A DNA stretch of 64,000 nt from Leadbetterella sp. (GTDB lineage Bacteria > Bacteroidota > Bacteroidia > Cytophagales > Spirosomataceae), in the NCBI GenBank assembly GCA_021740125.1, contig JAIPAJ010000002.1, positions 1 through 64,000 on the forward strand, given 5' to 3'. This document shows, piece by piece, positions 41,083 to 49,856 of the stretch. Every line of letters starts with the position of its first letter. Position 1 is the first letter of the stretch. The position numbers and the translations under genes are program-made. The notes beneath the pieces were generated by a model. It was given only the letters and a program-made list of their open reading frames with translations, was not told the DNA's origin and did not search any database.

Positions 41083-41439
41083 CTATTCAACATTAACGGT
41101 CAAAGTATCCGTTTGAATTGAAGCCACATCTTTTTCCCAAGATCTTTGATAGGTGAATAGTATTTGAGTACTCCCAGCTTTTACCCCTTCTATTTTGTAC
41201 TTGAACTTCGATGGTGTTCCAACCATTCCGTCTTTGTTTTCGTTTACTATTTCCTCCGTTATTTTGACTATTTCTGGATTTTCAACTTTGTATTGCCACG
41301 AATAACCTGTGGTTGGATTACCTTCTAATTCATGTGTAATGATTTCTCCTACTTTGATGGTTGTTCCCATAAGTTTTGGTTTTTGTTGACAGCTCCATGT
41401 CGCGATGATGATGAGGGCGATGGCTAGTATTGTTTTCAT
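41083..41439 (-). CDS. Chagasin-like protease inhibitor (I42 family) lipoprotein
   Basis: Start revised from 41580 to ATG 41439: MKTILAIALIIIATWSCQQ; NPTTGYSWQYKVENPEIVKI; GAGSTQILFTYQRSWE-like end. Confidence 0.78.
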   Translation of the reverse strand: MKTILAIALIIIATWSCQQKPKLMGTTIKVGEIITHELEGNPTTGYSWQYKVENPEIVKITEEIVNENKDGMVGTPSKFKYKIEGVKAGSTQILFTYQRSWEKDVASIQTDTLTVNVE

Positions 41440-41486
41440 TGGTTTTGTTTTTTGGTTTGAGTCGTATTGCTGCTTTGGGATACTTG

Positions 41487-41506
41487 AGCCGCAATGCATT
41501 GCGGCT
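41487..41506. repeat. Perfect 20-bp palindrome AGCCGCAATGCATTGCGGCT
   Basis: Self-complementary, in the arfB / I42-inhibitor intergenic gap; a further GGCGGCTC follows at 41511-41518. Confidence 0.85.
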
Positions 41507-41536
41507 TTACGGCGGCTCCGTTTGAGCCACCCTGCA

Positions 41537-41956
41537 CTAGTGGTGTATGGGCTTTGTTCGCATTGCTTTCTTTTCCGCATTTACTCTCTTGGTTTTTAGT
41601 CTTTTTTCTATTTTTTCGAGTGTTGGCTTGGTGGGTTTTCGCTTCTTTTGAACAGTTAAAGCCAATATCAATAATTCTTTGAATTTCTTTAATGCCAACT
41701 CTTTATTTTTCAGCTGAGACCGACTTTCCTGACAAACTACCAAAAGTTCGTCTTCATGGTTAATCTGGTTTTTGAGTTTTTCTCTAATTTTCACTTTTTC
41801 TGTTTCATCCAAAAGGGAAGAAGCAGTTATATCAAACCTCAATTCTACTTTGGTTTCGACTTTATTTACATTTTGCCCTCCAGCTCCGCTACTTCTCGAA
41901 GTATTAAAAACTACCTCACTAGTAAAATCTATTTTTGCGATATTTTTCATTTCCAA
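41537..41956 (-). CDS. arfB: Alternative ribosome-rescue factor ArfB (YaeJ)
   Basis: SRSSGAGGQNVNKVETKVELRFDI GGQ motif and basic C-terminal tail. Confidence 0.93.
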   Translation of the reverse strand: MEMKNIAKIDFTSEVVFNTSRSSGAGGQNVNKVETKVELRFDITASSLLDETEKVKIREKLKNQINHEDELLVVCQESRSQLKNKELALKKFKELLILALTVQKKRKPTKPTLEKIEKRLKTKRVNAEKKAMRTKPIHH

Positions 41957-41959
41957 AAA

Positions 41960-42676
41960 TTACATATCGACCGCTGCCGCCTTATCAATCCACAACAAAC
42001 CGTTACTGTGTTTTCTCAAAACAGTAGCAGGCAGTTTTTCGTTTATTTCTTCAGACACTAACCTTTTCACAATCTCGGCTTTTGATTCTCCATTGGCCAT
42101 AATCATGGCTTCTTCTGCTTCCAAAAGGTGTTTTATACCTACTGTTATTCCTTTTGTTAATGGCGTTGCCGAATTAAAATATTTCTGTCCAACAGTTGCT
42201 GTAATTTCTTCTAAATCAGTTACTTGACAATATGCATTAAACGACGAACCTGGCTCATTTAGCCCCAGGTGTCCGTTTGTACCCAATCCAACAAGAATAA
42301 AATCAAGACCACCTCGTGCAAAAATTAAGTCGTCTACTCGTTTACATTCTGATTCCAAATCGTCTGTCATTGAATCAAAAAAAGTGTAATTTGATTCAGG
42401 AATAGTTAGAGGTTTGAGCAGGTTTTGCTCCACAATATATCTGCAACTGCCTTCGCTTTCTCCAGAAATACCCACCCATTCGTCTAGACCTATGATGAAA
42501 GTCTGAGCAAAGTCTTCTGTTTTTGCCAATTCTGTTATTTTTTTATAAGCCAAAATGGGCGTATTTCCTGAAGTCAAAACCAAGGTTGCGGTCTGTTTCT
42601 TTCTTACAATTTCTATAATGTGAGTCGCCACTGCATCTGATAGGAACTCGTGGTTTTCGAAAATCTTAGTTTTCAT
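41960..42676 (-). CDS. Glucosamine-6-phosphate deaminase / 6-phosphogluconolactonase family
   Basis: LVLTSGNTPILAYKKI, GLDEWVGIS, DFILVGLGTNGHLGLNEPGSSF, VGIKHLLEAEEAM. Confidence 0.88.
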   Translation of the reverse strand: MKTKIFENHEFLSDAVATHIIEIVRKKQTATLVLTSGNTPILAYKKITELAKTEDFAQTFIIGLDEWVGISGESEGSCRYIVEQNLLKPLTIPESNYTFFDSMTDDLESECKRVDDLIFARGGLDFILVGLGTNGHLGLNEPGSSFNAYCQVTDLEEITATVGQKYFNSATPLTKGITVGIKHLLEAEEAMIMANGESKAEIVKRLVSEEINEKLPATVLRKHSNGLLWIDKAAAVDM

Positions 42677-42730
42677 TTTAACTTAATTTCTGTTTTTATA
42701 TAAAGTCTTGGCAATATTAGCCAAATAAAA

Positions 42731-43555
42731 TCATTTTTTACTAAACGCTTTTACAATCGCTTTTGCAATAATTTCGTTGCCTTGGTCAGAAGGGTGGAGT
42801 CCATCGTAGGTCATAGCAACCGCATCAACAGGATATGGATATTCGTCTTTTTCAGGATTGAAGGCAATTTTGGTGTAGGCGGGATATTTAAATTTCTTGT
42901 TCAAGTCTGTTTCTGGGTCTTTAAGTAATTTGTATTTCACTGCGTTTTTTACTGAAAGCCTTTTGTTGTGATACAAATCCACTACTTGTATATTTTCAGA
43001 TTTTCCTATTGCTTTTATAGTTTCTGCAAATTGTTCCAAAAACTGCCCATTTTTGTCTTTATATGACCCAAAAGCATTGTTTTTCATGTTTGCCAAATAT
43101 ACAAAGTCGCTTCTTTGCATGGGCGTGATTAGGATAATTTTAGCTTCTTTATTAAGGCTTTTTAGTTTGTCAAGAATTACCCTAAAAGCACCATTTAAGG
43201 TACCAATGCCAGTGTTTTTCTCATAATCAGCCAACGATCCGAGTGGTTTTCCGCCCCACCAGTCATTTGTACCAAGAAAAACCGTGTAAATATCTGCTTT
43301 CTCGATTTTTAGGTCTTCTATTTTTTCGGCAATTCTGATGGCTGTCCAGCCATTATGACCTTGGTTGACATAAGTAATATGAGGAAGCTTTTCGTTTACT
43401 CTTGTCATATAGCCTTTTTTCACCCGATTACCAGTTTGTTCGGAGTGGTCGTTTAAATAGGTAATGGAATCGCCAATGGCTACCCATTTTATATTTTGAA
43501 CAGTTGAAGAACTCAGTCCAACAAATAGGACAAGACTAATGAGCAGTTTTTTCAT
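42731..43555 (-). CDS. SGNH/GDSL hydrolase, secreted
   Basis: WVAIGDSITYLNDH, NQGHNGWTAI, VFLGTNDWWGG, YDGLHPSDQGNEIIAK. Confidence 0.9.
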   Translation of the reverse strand: MKKLLISLVLFVGLSSSTVQNIKWVAIGDSITYLNDHSEQTGNRVKKGYMTRVNEKLPHITYVNQGHNGWTAIRIAEKIEDLKIEKADIYTVFLGTNDWWGGKPLGSLADYEKNTGIGTLNGAFRVILDKLKSLNKEAKIILITPMQRSDFVYLANMKNNAFGSYKDKNGQFLEQFAETIKAIGKSENIQVVDLYHNKRLSVKNAVKYKLLKDPETDLNKKFKYPAYTKIAFNPEKDEYPYPVDAVAMTYDGLHPSDQGNEIIAKAIVKAFSKK

Positions 43556-43726
43556 TATAAAGGCTTGAATATTTAAAACGCTATGAAAGGTAATCTTTTG
43601 AGGTTAAATATGGCTAAAAGAAACTATTTTTGTTAATCATTTTGTTTAAAATATAAATAGCTTCGTCAAATTAGAGATTTCAAGAGATTTTTTCTTTTCT
43701 CAAAAATCTTGTATCATTAATATTAC

Positions 43727-45007
43727 ATGAATCCGAACATACCCGAAACTAATCAGAAAAGAGTAATAATAGTGGGAGCGGGCTTTGGTGGCCTAGTTTT
43801 TGCTCAAAAACTCGCCAAGCAAAATTTCCAAATTGTATTAATCGATAAAAATAATTACCACCAATTTCAACCGCTCTTTTATCAAGTGGCTATGGCGGGT
43901 TTGGAGCCAAGTTCTATTTCGTTTCCATTGCGAAAGATATTCCAACACATGTCCAATGTGCATATCAGAATAACGAAAGTTAATGCTGTGGACACTGAAA
44001 AGCAATCTATAACTACGGATCTGGGTGAAATTTCTTACGATTATCTTGTTTTGGGCTTGGGCACAGACACCAACTTTTTTGGAAATCAAAATATGATGGA
44101 CAAGGCCATTCCGATGAAGTCAGTTTCAGAAGCCATTTTTCTAAGAAACCGTGTTTTGCAAAACCTTGAAGATGCTTTAACCACCCAAGATCCTTTAGAA
44201 AGAGAAGGCCTAATGAATATGGTTGTGGTGGGTGGTGGACCCACAGGCGTGGAGGTTTCGGGTACTTTGGCCGAAATGAAAAAGATTATTTTGCCGAAAG
44301 ATTATCCCGAATTGGATTTCAATTTGATGAAAATCTACCTTTTTGAGTCATCGCCCGAAGTTCTGGAGGTTATGTCAGACCAAGCATCGGCCAAAGGGAA
44401 AGAATATCTTGAAAAGCTTGGGGTAATCGTAAAAAATGGTGTTAGAATAGTAGATTTTGATGGAGAATATGCCTACACCAGTACGGATGAAAAAATAAGA
44501 ACCAACAATGTGGTTTGGGCTGCTGGTGTTAAAGCCAATGCAATAACAGGTTTTTCTCCTGAAATTTTTGGGCGTGGCGGAAGAATTAAAGTAAACGAAT
44601 TTAATCAAGTAGAAGGTTTTCAAAACATCTTTGCTTTAGGCGATTTGGCATTAATGACTGCCGATGCTGATTTTCCAAACGGACACCCACAAATGGCTCA
44701 ACCAGCCATTCAGCAAGGCAAACTACTGGCTCAAAATTTCACGAAAATTATCAACAACCAAAGTCCGAAGCCATTCAAATACAAAGACTTAGGTTCTATG
44801 GCCACTATTGGGCGAAACCTAGCTGTAGTGGATTTGCCATTTTGGAAATTTCAAGGCACATTTGCCTGGTATGTATGGATGTTTGTGCATTTGATGTCTA
44901 TTTTGGGCGTAAAAAACAAAATCCTAATTTTCATCAACTGGCTTTGGAATTATATAACCTATGACCAGTCTTTGAGATTGATTATTAAGCCTAAGTTTAA
45001 GGAGTAG
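43727..45007 (+). CDS. ndh: NAD(P)/FAD-dependent oxidoreductase, type II NADH dehydrogenase
   Basis: RVIIVGAGFGGLVFAQKL; NYHQFQPLFYQVAMAGLEPSSISFPLR; VVVGGGPTGVEVSGTLAEM; FALGDLAL. Confidence 0.92.
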   Translation: MNPNIPETNQKRVIIVGAGFGGLVFAQKLAKQNFQIVLIDKNNYHQFQPLFYQVAMAGLEPSSISFPLRKIFQHMSNVHIRITKVNAVDTEKQSITTDLGEISYDYLVLGLGTDTNFFGNQNMMDKAIPMKSVSEAIFLRNRVLQNLEDALTTQDPLEREGLMNMVVVGGGPTGVEVSGTLAEMKKIILPKDYPELDFNLMKIYLFESSPEVLEVMSDQASAKGKEYLEKLGVIVKNGVRIVDFDGEYAYTSTDEKIRTNNVVWAAGVKANAITGFSPEIFGRGGRIKVNEFNQVEGFQNIFALGDLALMTADADFPNGHPQMAQPAIQQGKLLAQNFTKIINNQSPKPFKYKDLGSMATIGRNLAVVDLPFWKFQGTFAWYVWMFVHLMSILGVKNKILIFINWLWNYITYDQSLRLIIKPKFKE

Positions 45008-45059
45008 GGTTTGTTTTTCAAACAATATTAACTGAACAAAATTCTCAGAGTAAGTGACT

Positions 45060-45104
45060 GTTCACTGGGCCGAGTCATGGTCACTGAGCAGAGCCAAAGT
45101 GAAC
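45060..45104. repeat. REP-like palindromic/tandem element at the 3' end of the MocR gene
   Basis: Arms GTTCACT (45060-45066) / AGTGAAC (45098-45104) enclosing two degenerate ~19-bp copies TTCACTGGGCCGAGTCATG / GTCACTGAGCAGAGCCAAA. Confidence 0.65.
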
Positions 45105-46564
45105 TGCACCGAACATTTCAACACCCCAACCGCTTCTCTCAGCTCTTCAACTGTCGACGATGCAAATCCAAGCCTCGTATAGTTTTTAATCTTTCCTTCT
45201 ACATTGTGATGAACGCCATTGGAGAGGTAAAGTCCGTTTTTCAGGGCCACTTCAGCCGTTTTTGGCATATCTATTTCATCAGCAAACTTTACCCAAACAG
45301 ACATTCCGCCTTCAGGTATCTGAAAATCTACAAGATTTCCAAAAACTCTTTTTAGCTCCTCACAGAAAAAATCTCGGCGGTTTTTATATTCTTTAAGCCC
45401 TTTGCGTAAGTGTTTCTGGATTATTCCTTCGTGCAAAAGTTGAGCAATAGCGGTCTCTAGCATATTGTCGCCTTGCCGGTCGATGATTCTTCTGTAATGG
45501 GCCAAATGCTCAATCACATCTTCCGTCACCACCAAATATCCCACCCGGAAAGCAGGAGAAATACATTTGGTAAATGAGCCGGAATACATAACCATGCCCT
45601 GATTATCTGCACTTGCTAATGGCATCAATGGACGACTCTGATAATGAAAATCATAGTCGTAATCGTCCTCGAAGATGATAAACTTGTATTTTTGAGCCAG
45701 TTGCAAAAGTTTAATTCTTCGGTCGGCTTTTAGTGTTACAGTAGTCGGGTAGTTGTGGTGCGAGGTTATATATATCAATCTGATGGTATTACTCTCGCAC
45801 AAATCTTCCAGAGCATCTACAACTAGGCCATTTTCGTCAATCGGTACTTTCAAAAGTTCTGCTCCGGCTTGTAAGAAACTGATATTTGCACTTTGCCAAC
45901 TTGATTCTCCAATGGCTACTTTGTCGCCAGGCTTAATAAAGGCCAAACTGGTTAGATATAGCCCCATTATCGTGCCTCTTACTATCAAAAGATTGTTTTC
46001 GTTTATGTTCAGCCCACGGGTTTCGTTCAGATATTTGGCCAGCTCTTTTCTCAGCCAAAGACTGCCTTTGGTGTCGCTGTAGCCAAGTTTTTGGTACGAG
46101 TTGCCATGTATCAAATTACTGCGATAAGCCCTTGCCAAATCAGCCAGTGGAGCCAAGCGAGGGTCAGGAAAACCGTCATCAAGATGAAGTTTGTCTGTTG
46201 CTTTTATAACTTCTCTGATTAGGAAATCTTTCTTTTCATACACAAACCCAGCATTTTTTGACTTTTGGTTTTTTTGATTTTCTTCCAAAAACTGCGGGAT
46301 TATTTCAGGTAGATTCTGAGCTACGAATGTTCCATTTCCTTGTTTGGTTTCGAGCCAACCCTGGCTTATAAGTTCGTCATAAACTTGAGTAATGGTTTTT
46401 CGATGAACGCCCAAGGCTTCACTTAAGGCCCTAGAGCTGAGCAGTTTTTGACCAAAAGACAGTTTTCCTTCACGTATCAAAACCATCAATTGTTGAGAAA
46501 TCTGCTGATAAATCGGGGTTTTCAAAGATTTATCTATCGTAATATTTGATTTAAAAGGAAACAT
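45062..46564 (-). CDS. MocR/PdxR-type GntR-aminotransferase fusion regulator
   Basis: N-term GntR wHTH (KTPIYQQISQQLMVLIREGKLSFGQKLLSSRALSEALGVHRKTITQVYDEL) + PLP aminotransferase (FEDDYDYDFHY, MYSGSFTKCISPAFRVGYLV). Confidence 0.94.
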   Translation of the reverse strand: MFPFKSNITIDKSLKTPIYQQISQQLMVLIREGKLSFGQKLLSSRALSEALGVHRKTITQVYDELISQGWLETKQGNGTFVAQNLPEIIPQFLEENQKNQKSKNAGFVYEKKDFLIREVIKATDKLHLDDGFPDPRLAPLADLARAYRSNLIHGNSYQKLGYSDTKGSLWLRKELAKYLNETRGLNINENNLLIVRGTIMGLYLTSLAFIKPGDKVAIGESSWQSANISFLQAGAELLKVPIDENGLVVDALEDLCESNTIRLIYITSHHNYPTTVTLKADRRIKLLQLAQKYKFIIFEDDYDYDFHYQSRPLMPLASADNQGMVMYSGSFTKCISPAFRVGYLVVTEDVIEHLAHYRRIIDRQGDNMLETAIAQLLHEGIIQKHLRKGLKEYKNRRDFFCEELKRVFGNLVDFQIPEGGMSVWVKFADEIDMPKTAEVALKNGLYLSNGVHHNVEGKIKNYTRLGFASSTVEELREAVGVLKCSVQFTLALLSDHDSAQ

Positions 46565-46566
46565 AA

Positions 46567-46596
46567 ATTGGACTACTCGTTTTGTAAATATTGGAC
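46567..46596. promoter_or_regulatory. Candidate MocR operator: direct repeat ATTGGAC x2
   Basis: ATTGGAC at 46567-46573 and 46590-46596, 23 bp apart, in the divergent intergenic region. Confidence 0.5.
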
Positions 46597-46599
46597 GAT

Positions 46600-46628
46600 T
46601 TGTGTCAGCCAGTAAAATTATAGTTTTG
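46600..46628 (+). promoter_or_regulatory. Bacteroidota-type promoter for the GNAT gene
   Basis: TTG (46600-46602) and TAGTTTTG (46621-46628), 18-bp spacing, ATG at 46648. Confidence 0.6.
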
Positions 46629-46647
46629 TGAGGTAATAAAAAATACG

Positions 46648-47067
46648 ATGGAAATAAAATTTGCAGATACAGAAGAGGATTTAAAGAAATGCTTGGAAGT
46701 TATTCAGGAATTGCGGCCGCATTTGACGTTGGATCGATTCCTTTCATTGATTCCAGAAATGAAGAAAGAATCCTACCGGCTTGCTTTCATTGAAGAAAAT
46801 GGAAAAGCCGTTTCTGCTTGCGGATTCAGATACATGACTACGCTTTTTGAGGGGAGGTTCATTTACATTGACGATTTGAGTACTTTGCCTGAGGGTAGGG
46901 GTAAAGGTTACGCTGGAGCTTTATTTGATTTTGTCGTAGAAATCGCCCAAAAAGAGGGACTACCGGCAGTTCATTTAGATTCGGGTCATCAACGCTTCGA
47001 TGCTCATCGGCTATATTTAAATAAAGGAATGAAAATTGTTTACCACCATTTTAGATTAGAATTCTAA
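46648..47067 (+). CDS. GNAT family N-acetyltransferase
   Basis: IYIDDLSTLPEGRGKGYAGALFDFVVEIAQKEGLPAVHLDSGHQRFDAHRLYLNKGM. Confidence 0.92.
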   Translation: MEIKFADTEEDLKKCLEVIQELRPHLTLDRFLSLIPEMKKESYRLAFIEENGKAVSACGFRYMTTLFEGRFIYIDDLSTLPEGRGKGYAGALFDFVVEIAQKEGLPAVHLDSGHQRFDAHRLYLNKGMKIVYHHFRLEF

Positions 47068-47119
47068 TTTAAATTTTTGTACTAAAAGAGAATAAACTCT
47101 TTTTAAACCAAAGAAAACC

Positions 47120-47758
47120 ATGATACAACAAACTTCACGTACCAGCACGAGCAGAATGCCGAAGCGTACACAATATGACGAAGAACTCGTTTACGCAATT
47201 TTAGATGAAGCATTGTTTTGTACGATCAGTTATTCTGTAGACAATCAGCCTTATTCAATTCCTACGGCATTTGTCAGGAAAAGGGATAGATTATATATTC
47301 ATGGCTCAGTAGGCAGTCATTTTTTAAGAGGAATAGAATCTGGAATACCTGTTTGTATTTCGGTTATGCTCATGGATTCTTTGGTGGTGGCCAAGTCTGC
47401 TTTTCATCATTCGGTCAATTACAGGTCGGTTGTTCTTTTTTCAAATGCCATAAAACATGAAGATTTTGACGAAAAAGCGTCGTTTTTTCAGGAATTGACA
47501 GAAAAAATAGTACCTAACAGTTGGGATTATCTTCGCCCAATGAAAGCCAATGAAGTAAACAAAACCACGCTTTTGTCTTTTGAAATAACAGAAGCTTCGG
47601 CCCGTATGCGTACAGGCATGCCCAATGACGACGAGGCAGACAAAGAACTACCCATTTGGTCAGGAATTATCCCGATTCCGTGCAAAAGGCAAACTCCACT
47701 TGCTGATGAAAACAGTGTTAATATTCCTTTGCCAGAGCATTTGAATTACTCCATATAA
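47120..47758 (+). CDS. Pyridoxamine 5'-phosphate oxidase-like FMN split-barrel protein
   Basis: LFCTISYSVDNQPYSIPTAFVRKRDRLYIHGSVGSHFLRGI; RSVVLF. Confidence 0.85.
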   Translation: MIQQTSRTSTSRMPKRTQYDEELVYAILDEALFCTISYSVDNQPYSIPTAFVRKRDRLYIHGSVGSHFLRGIESGIPVCISVMLMDSLVVAKSAFHHSVNYRSVVLFSNAIKHEDFDEKASFFQELTEKIVPNSWDYLRPMKANEVNKTTLLSFEITEASARMRTGMPNDDEADKELPIWSGIIPIPCKRQTPLADENSVNIPLPEHLNYSI

Positions 47759-47851
47759 ATCATAAAAACCAATAATTTTCAGAAAGCCAGAAAGCCAAAG
47801 CCATTTGTCGAAAGCAAATATTATATTTGTAAAAAAAACAAAAATCAACAA

Positions 47852-48946
47852 ATGGACGCAAAGAAAATAACCCTTAGTGACTTTCACGAATCAATCGGTG
47901 GCAAAATGGTGCCTTTTGCAGGCTTTTACATGCCCGTTAGATATTCATCTGATAACGAGGAGCACCGTTGTGTGCGTGAAGGCGTGGGCGTATTCGATGT
48001 GTCGCACATGGGTGAGTTTCATTTGAAAGGTGAAAAAGCCTTGAATTTAATTCAATATGTAACTTCAAATGACGCTTCTATTTTGTTTGATGGAAAAATT
48101 CAATATGCTTACTTACCCAATAAAGAGGGTGGCGTAGTAGATGATCTTTTGGTTTACAAAATCCAAGACAACGAATACATGCTGGTCGTGAATGCTGGCA
48201 ATATCGAAAAAGATTGGAACTGGATTTCAAGCCACAACACTTTTGGCGTTGAAATGACCAACCTTTCAGATGATACCAGTTTGTTTGCCGTACAAGGCCC
48301 CAAGGCTACCGAAACGCTCCAAAAGCTGACCAGTATTGATTTGTCTGCAATGGATTATTACACCTTCGTAAAAGGCGAATTTGCAGGTCACCAAAACATT
48401 ACAATTTCAGCTACGGGTTATACAGGAGCGGGCGGGTTCGAGATTTATCTGCCAAATGAAGTTGCCGAAGAAGTTTGGAAGAAAATATTTGAAGCAGGAG
48501 CAGAGTTTGATATCAAACCAATTGGCTTGGGAGCAAGGGATACCTTGAGACTTGAAATGGGCTATTGTCTTTACGGAAATGACATTACAGATACAACTTC
48601 ACCACTCGAGGCAGGCTTAGGTTGGGTAACGAAATTCACAAAGAGTTTTATCAATAGTGAAAATCTTTTAGCCCAAAAACAAGCAGGATTAAAACGCAAA
48701 TTGGTTGGACTAGAGATGATTGACCGTGGAATACCGAGAAGCCATTACGAAATCTGTGATGCAGAAAGAAATACGATTGGCGAAATTTCTTCAGGCACGC
48801 AATCGCCAACTTTAAACAAAGGCATTGCGATGGGCTTTGTAAAAACCGAATTCAACAAAGTAGGAACAGAAATCTTTGTAAAAATCAGAGAAAAATTGGT
48901 GAAAGCACAAGTGGTGAAATTGCCTTTTGTGAAGCCTGGGGTTTAA
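47852..48946 (+). CDS. gcvT: Glycine cleavage system aminomethyltransferase GcvT
   Basis: [71 protein letters not shown]. Confidence 0.96.
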   Translation: MDAKKITLSDFHESIGGKMVPFAGFYMPVRYSSDNEEHRCVREGVGVFDVSHMGEFHLKGEKALNLIQYVTSNDASILFDGKIQYAYLPNKEGGVVDDLLVYKIQDNEYMLVVNAGNIEKDWNWISSHNTFGVEMTNLSDDTSLFAVQGPKATETLQKLTSIDLSAMDYYTFVKGEFAGHQNITISATGYTGAGGFEIYLPNEVAEEVWKKIFEAGAEFDIKPIGLGARDTLRLEMGYCLYGNDITDTTSPLEAGLGWVTKFTKSFINSENLLAQKQAGLKRKLVGLEMIDRGIPRSHYEICDAERNTIGEISSGTQSPTLNKGIAMGFVKTEFNKVGTEIFVKIREKLVKAQVVKLPFVKPGV

Positions 48947-49046
48947 TATTATAGCCCAAGTCTGTGTCATTAAAGACTTTTATGTCCCCCAAGTCTATTT
49001 TTTCAATATCTTGGCAAGTTTTTCAAAACATCAACCCTAAAATAAA

Positions 49047-49781
49047 ATGAGATTAAAAAACAAAGTTGCAATAATAACTGGTGGAGCAAGAGGAATAGGC
49101 AAAGCTTCGGCTGAGTTATTCGCCAAAGAAGGGGCAGCTGTCATCATCTGGGATTTACTAGATTCAGGCAAAGAAACAGCTGATGAAATAATAAAAGCAG
49201 GAGGAAACTGTCAGTTCATGAAAGTGGCAGTAACAGACCCTGCGGCTATCGAGATTGCCGTTTCTGCAATCATCAAACAACATCAGAAAATAGACATTTT
49301 GATAAACAATGCTGGTATCACCCGTGACAAAAGCATGCTCAAAATGACACAAGATGAGTGGCAATCGGTGATTGATGTGAATTTAACAGGGGTTTTTAAC
49401 TGCACAAAAGCCGTTGTTCCGTACATGGTAGAGCAAAAGTTTGGTAGAATAATTTGCACCTCGTCAATAGTTGGAATTTCAGGTAATTTTGGTCAAACCA
49501 ATTACGTAGCCACAAAAGCTGCGATAATCGGCATGGTAAAAACTTGGGCCAAGGAATTCGGAAAACACAATATCACAGCAAATGCTGTAGCTCCAGGATT
49601 TATAAAAACTGATATGACAGATCTTATGCCTCAGGAGGTTATAGATAAAATGGTGGCCGAAATACCTTCAAAACGTATGGGTTTACCTATAGACATAGCC
49701 AATGCATATCTGTTTTTGGCATCAGAGGAGGCTTCATTTATCAATGGCCATACCCTTTCGGTGAATGGTGGGATGGTGTAA
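49047..49781 (+). CDS. fabG: 3-oxoacyl-ACP reductase FabG-type SDR
   Basis: AIITGGARGIGKASAELFAKEGA; INNAGITRDKSMLKMTQDEWQSVIDVNLTG; YVATKAAIIGM; VAPGFIKTDMT. Confidence 0.9.
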   Translation: MRLKNKVAIITGGARGIGKASAELFAKEGAAVIIWDLLDSGKETADEIIKAGGNCQFMKVAVTDPAAIEIAVSAIIKQHQKIDILINNAGITRDKSMLKMTQDEWQSVIDVNLTGVFNCTKAVVPYMVEQKFGRIICTSSIVGISGNFGQTNYVATKAAIIGMVKTWAKEFGKHNITANAVAPGFIKTDMTDLMPQEVIDKMVAEIPSKRMGLPIDIANAYLFLASEEASFINGHTLSVNGGMV

Positions 49782-49856
49782 ATGGTTTTGAAATGCTTTT
49801 AAAATGATTTTAATTAGCTTAACGAAATTTTTTCAATCCGTTTCTTATCCATAAAA

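Noticed and set aside
41440-41580. N-terminal extension of the I42-inhibitor ORF (MRKRKQCEQSPYTTSAGW...)
   Set aside because: Translates the intergenic palindrome and overlaps arfB; a signal/lipobox-containing start exists at 41439.
47759-47851. Possible glycine riboswitch before gcvT
   Set aside because: Leader of about 90 bp is AT-rich without the paired aptamer-like conserved cores; cannot be supported by eye.
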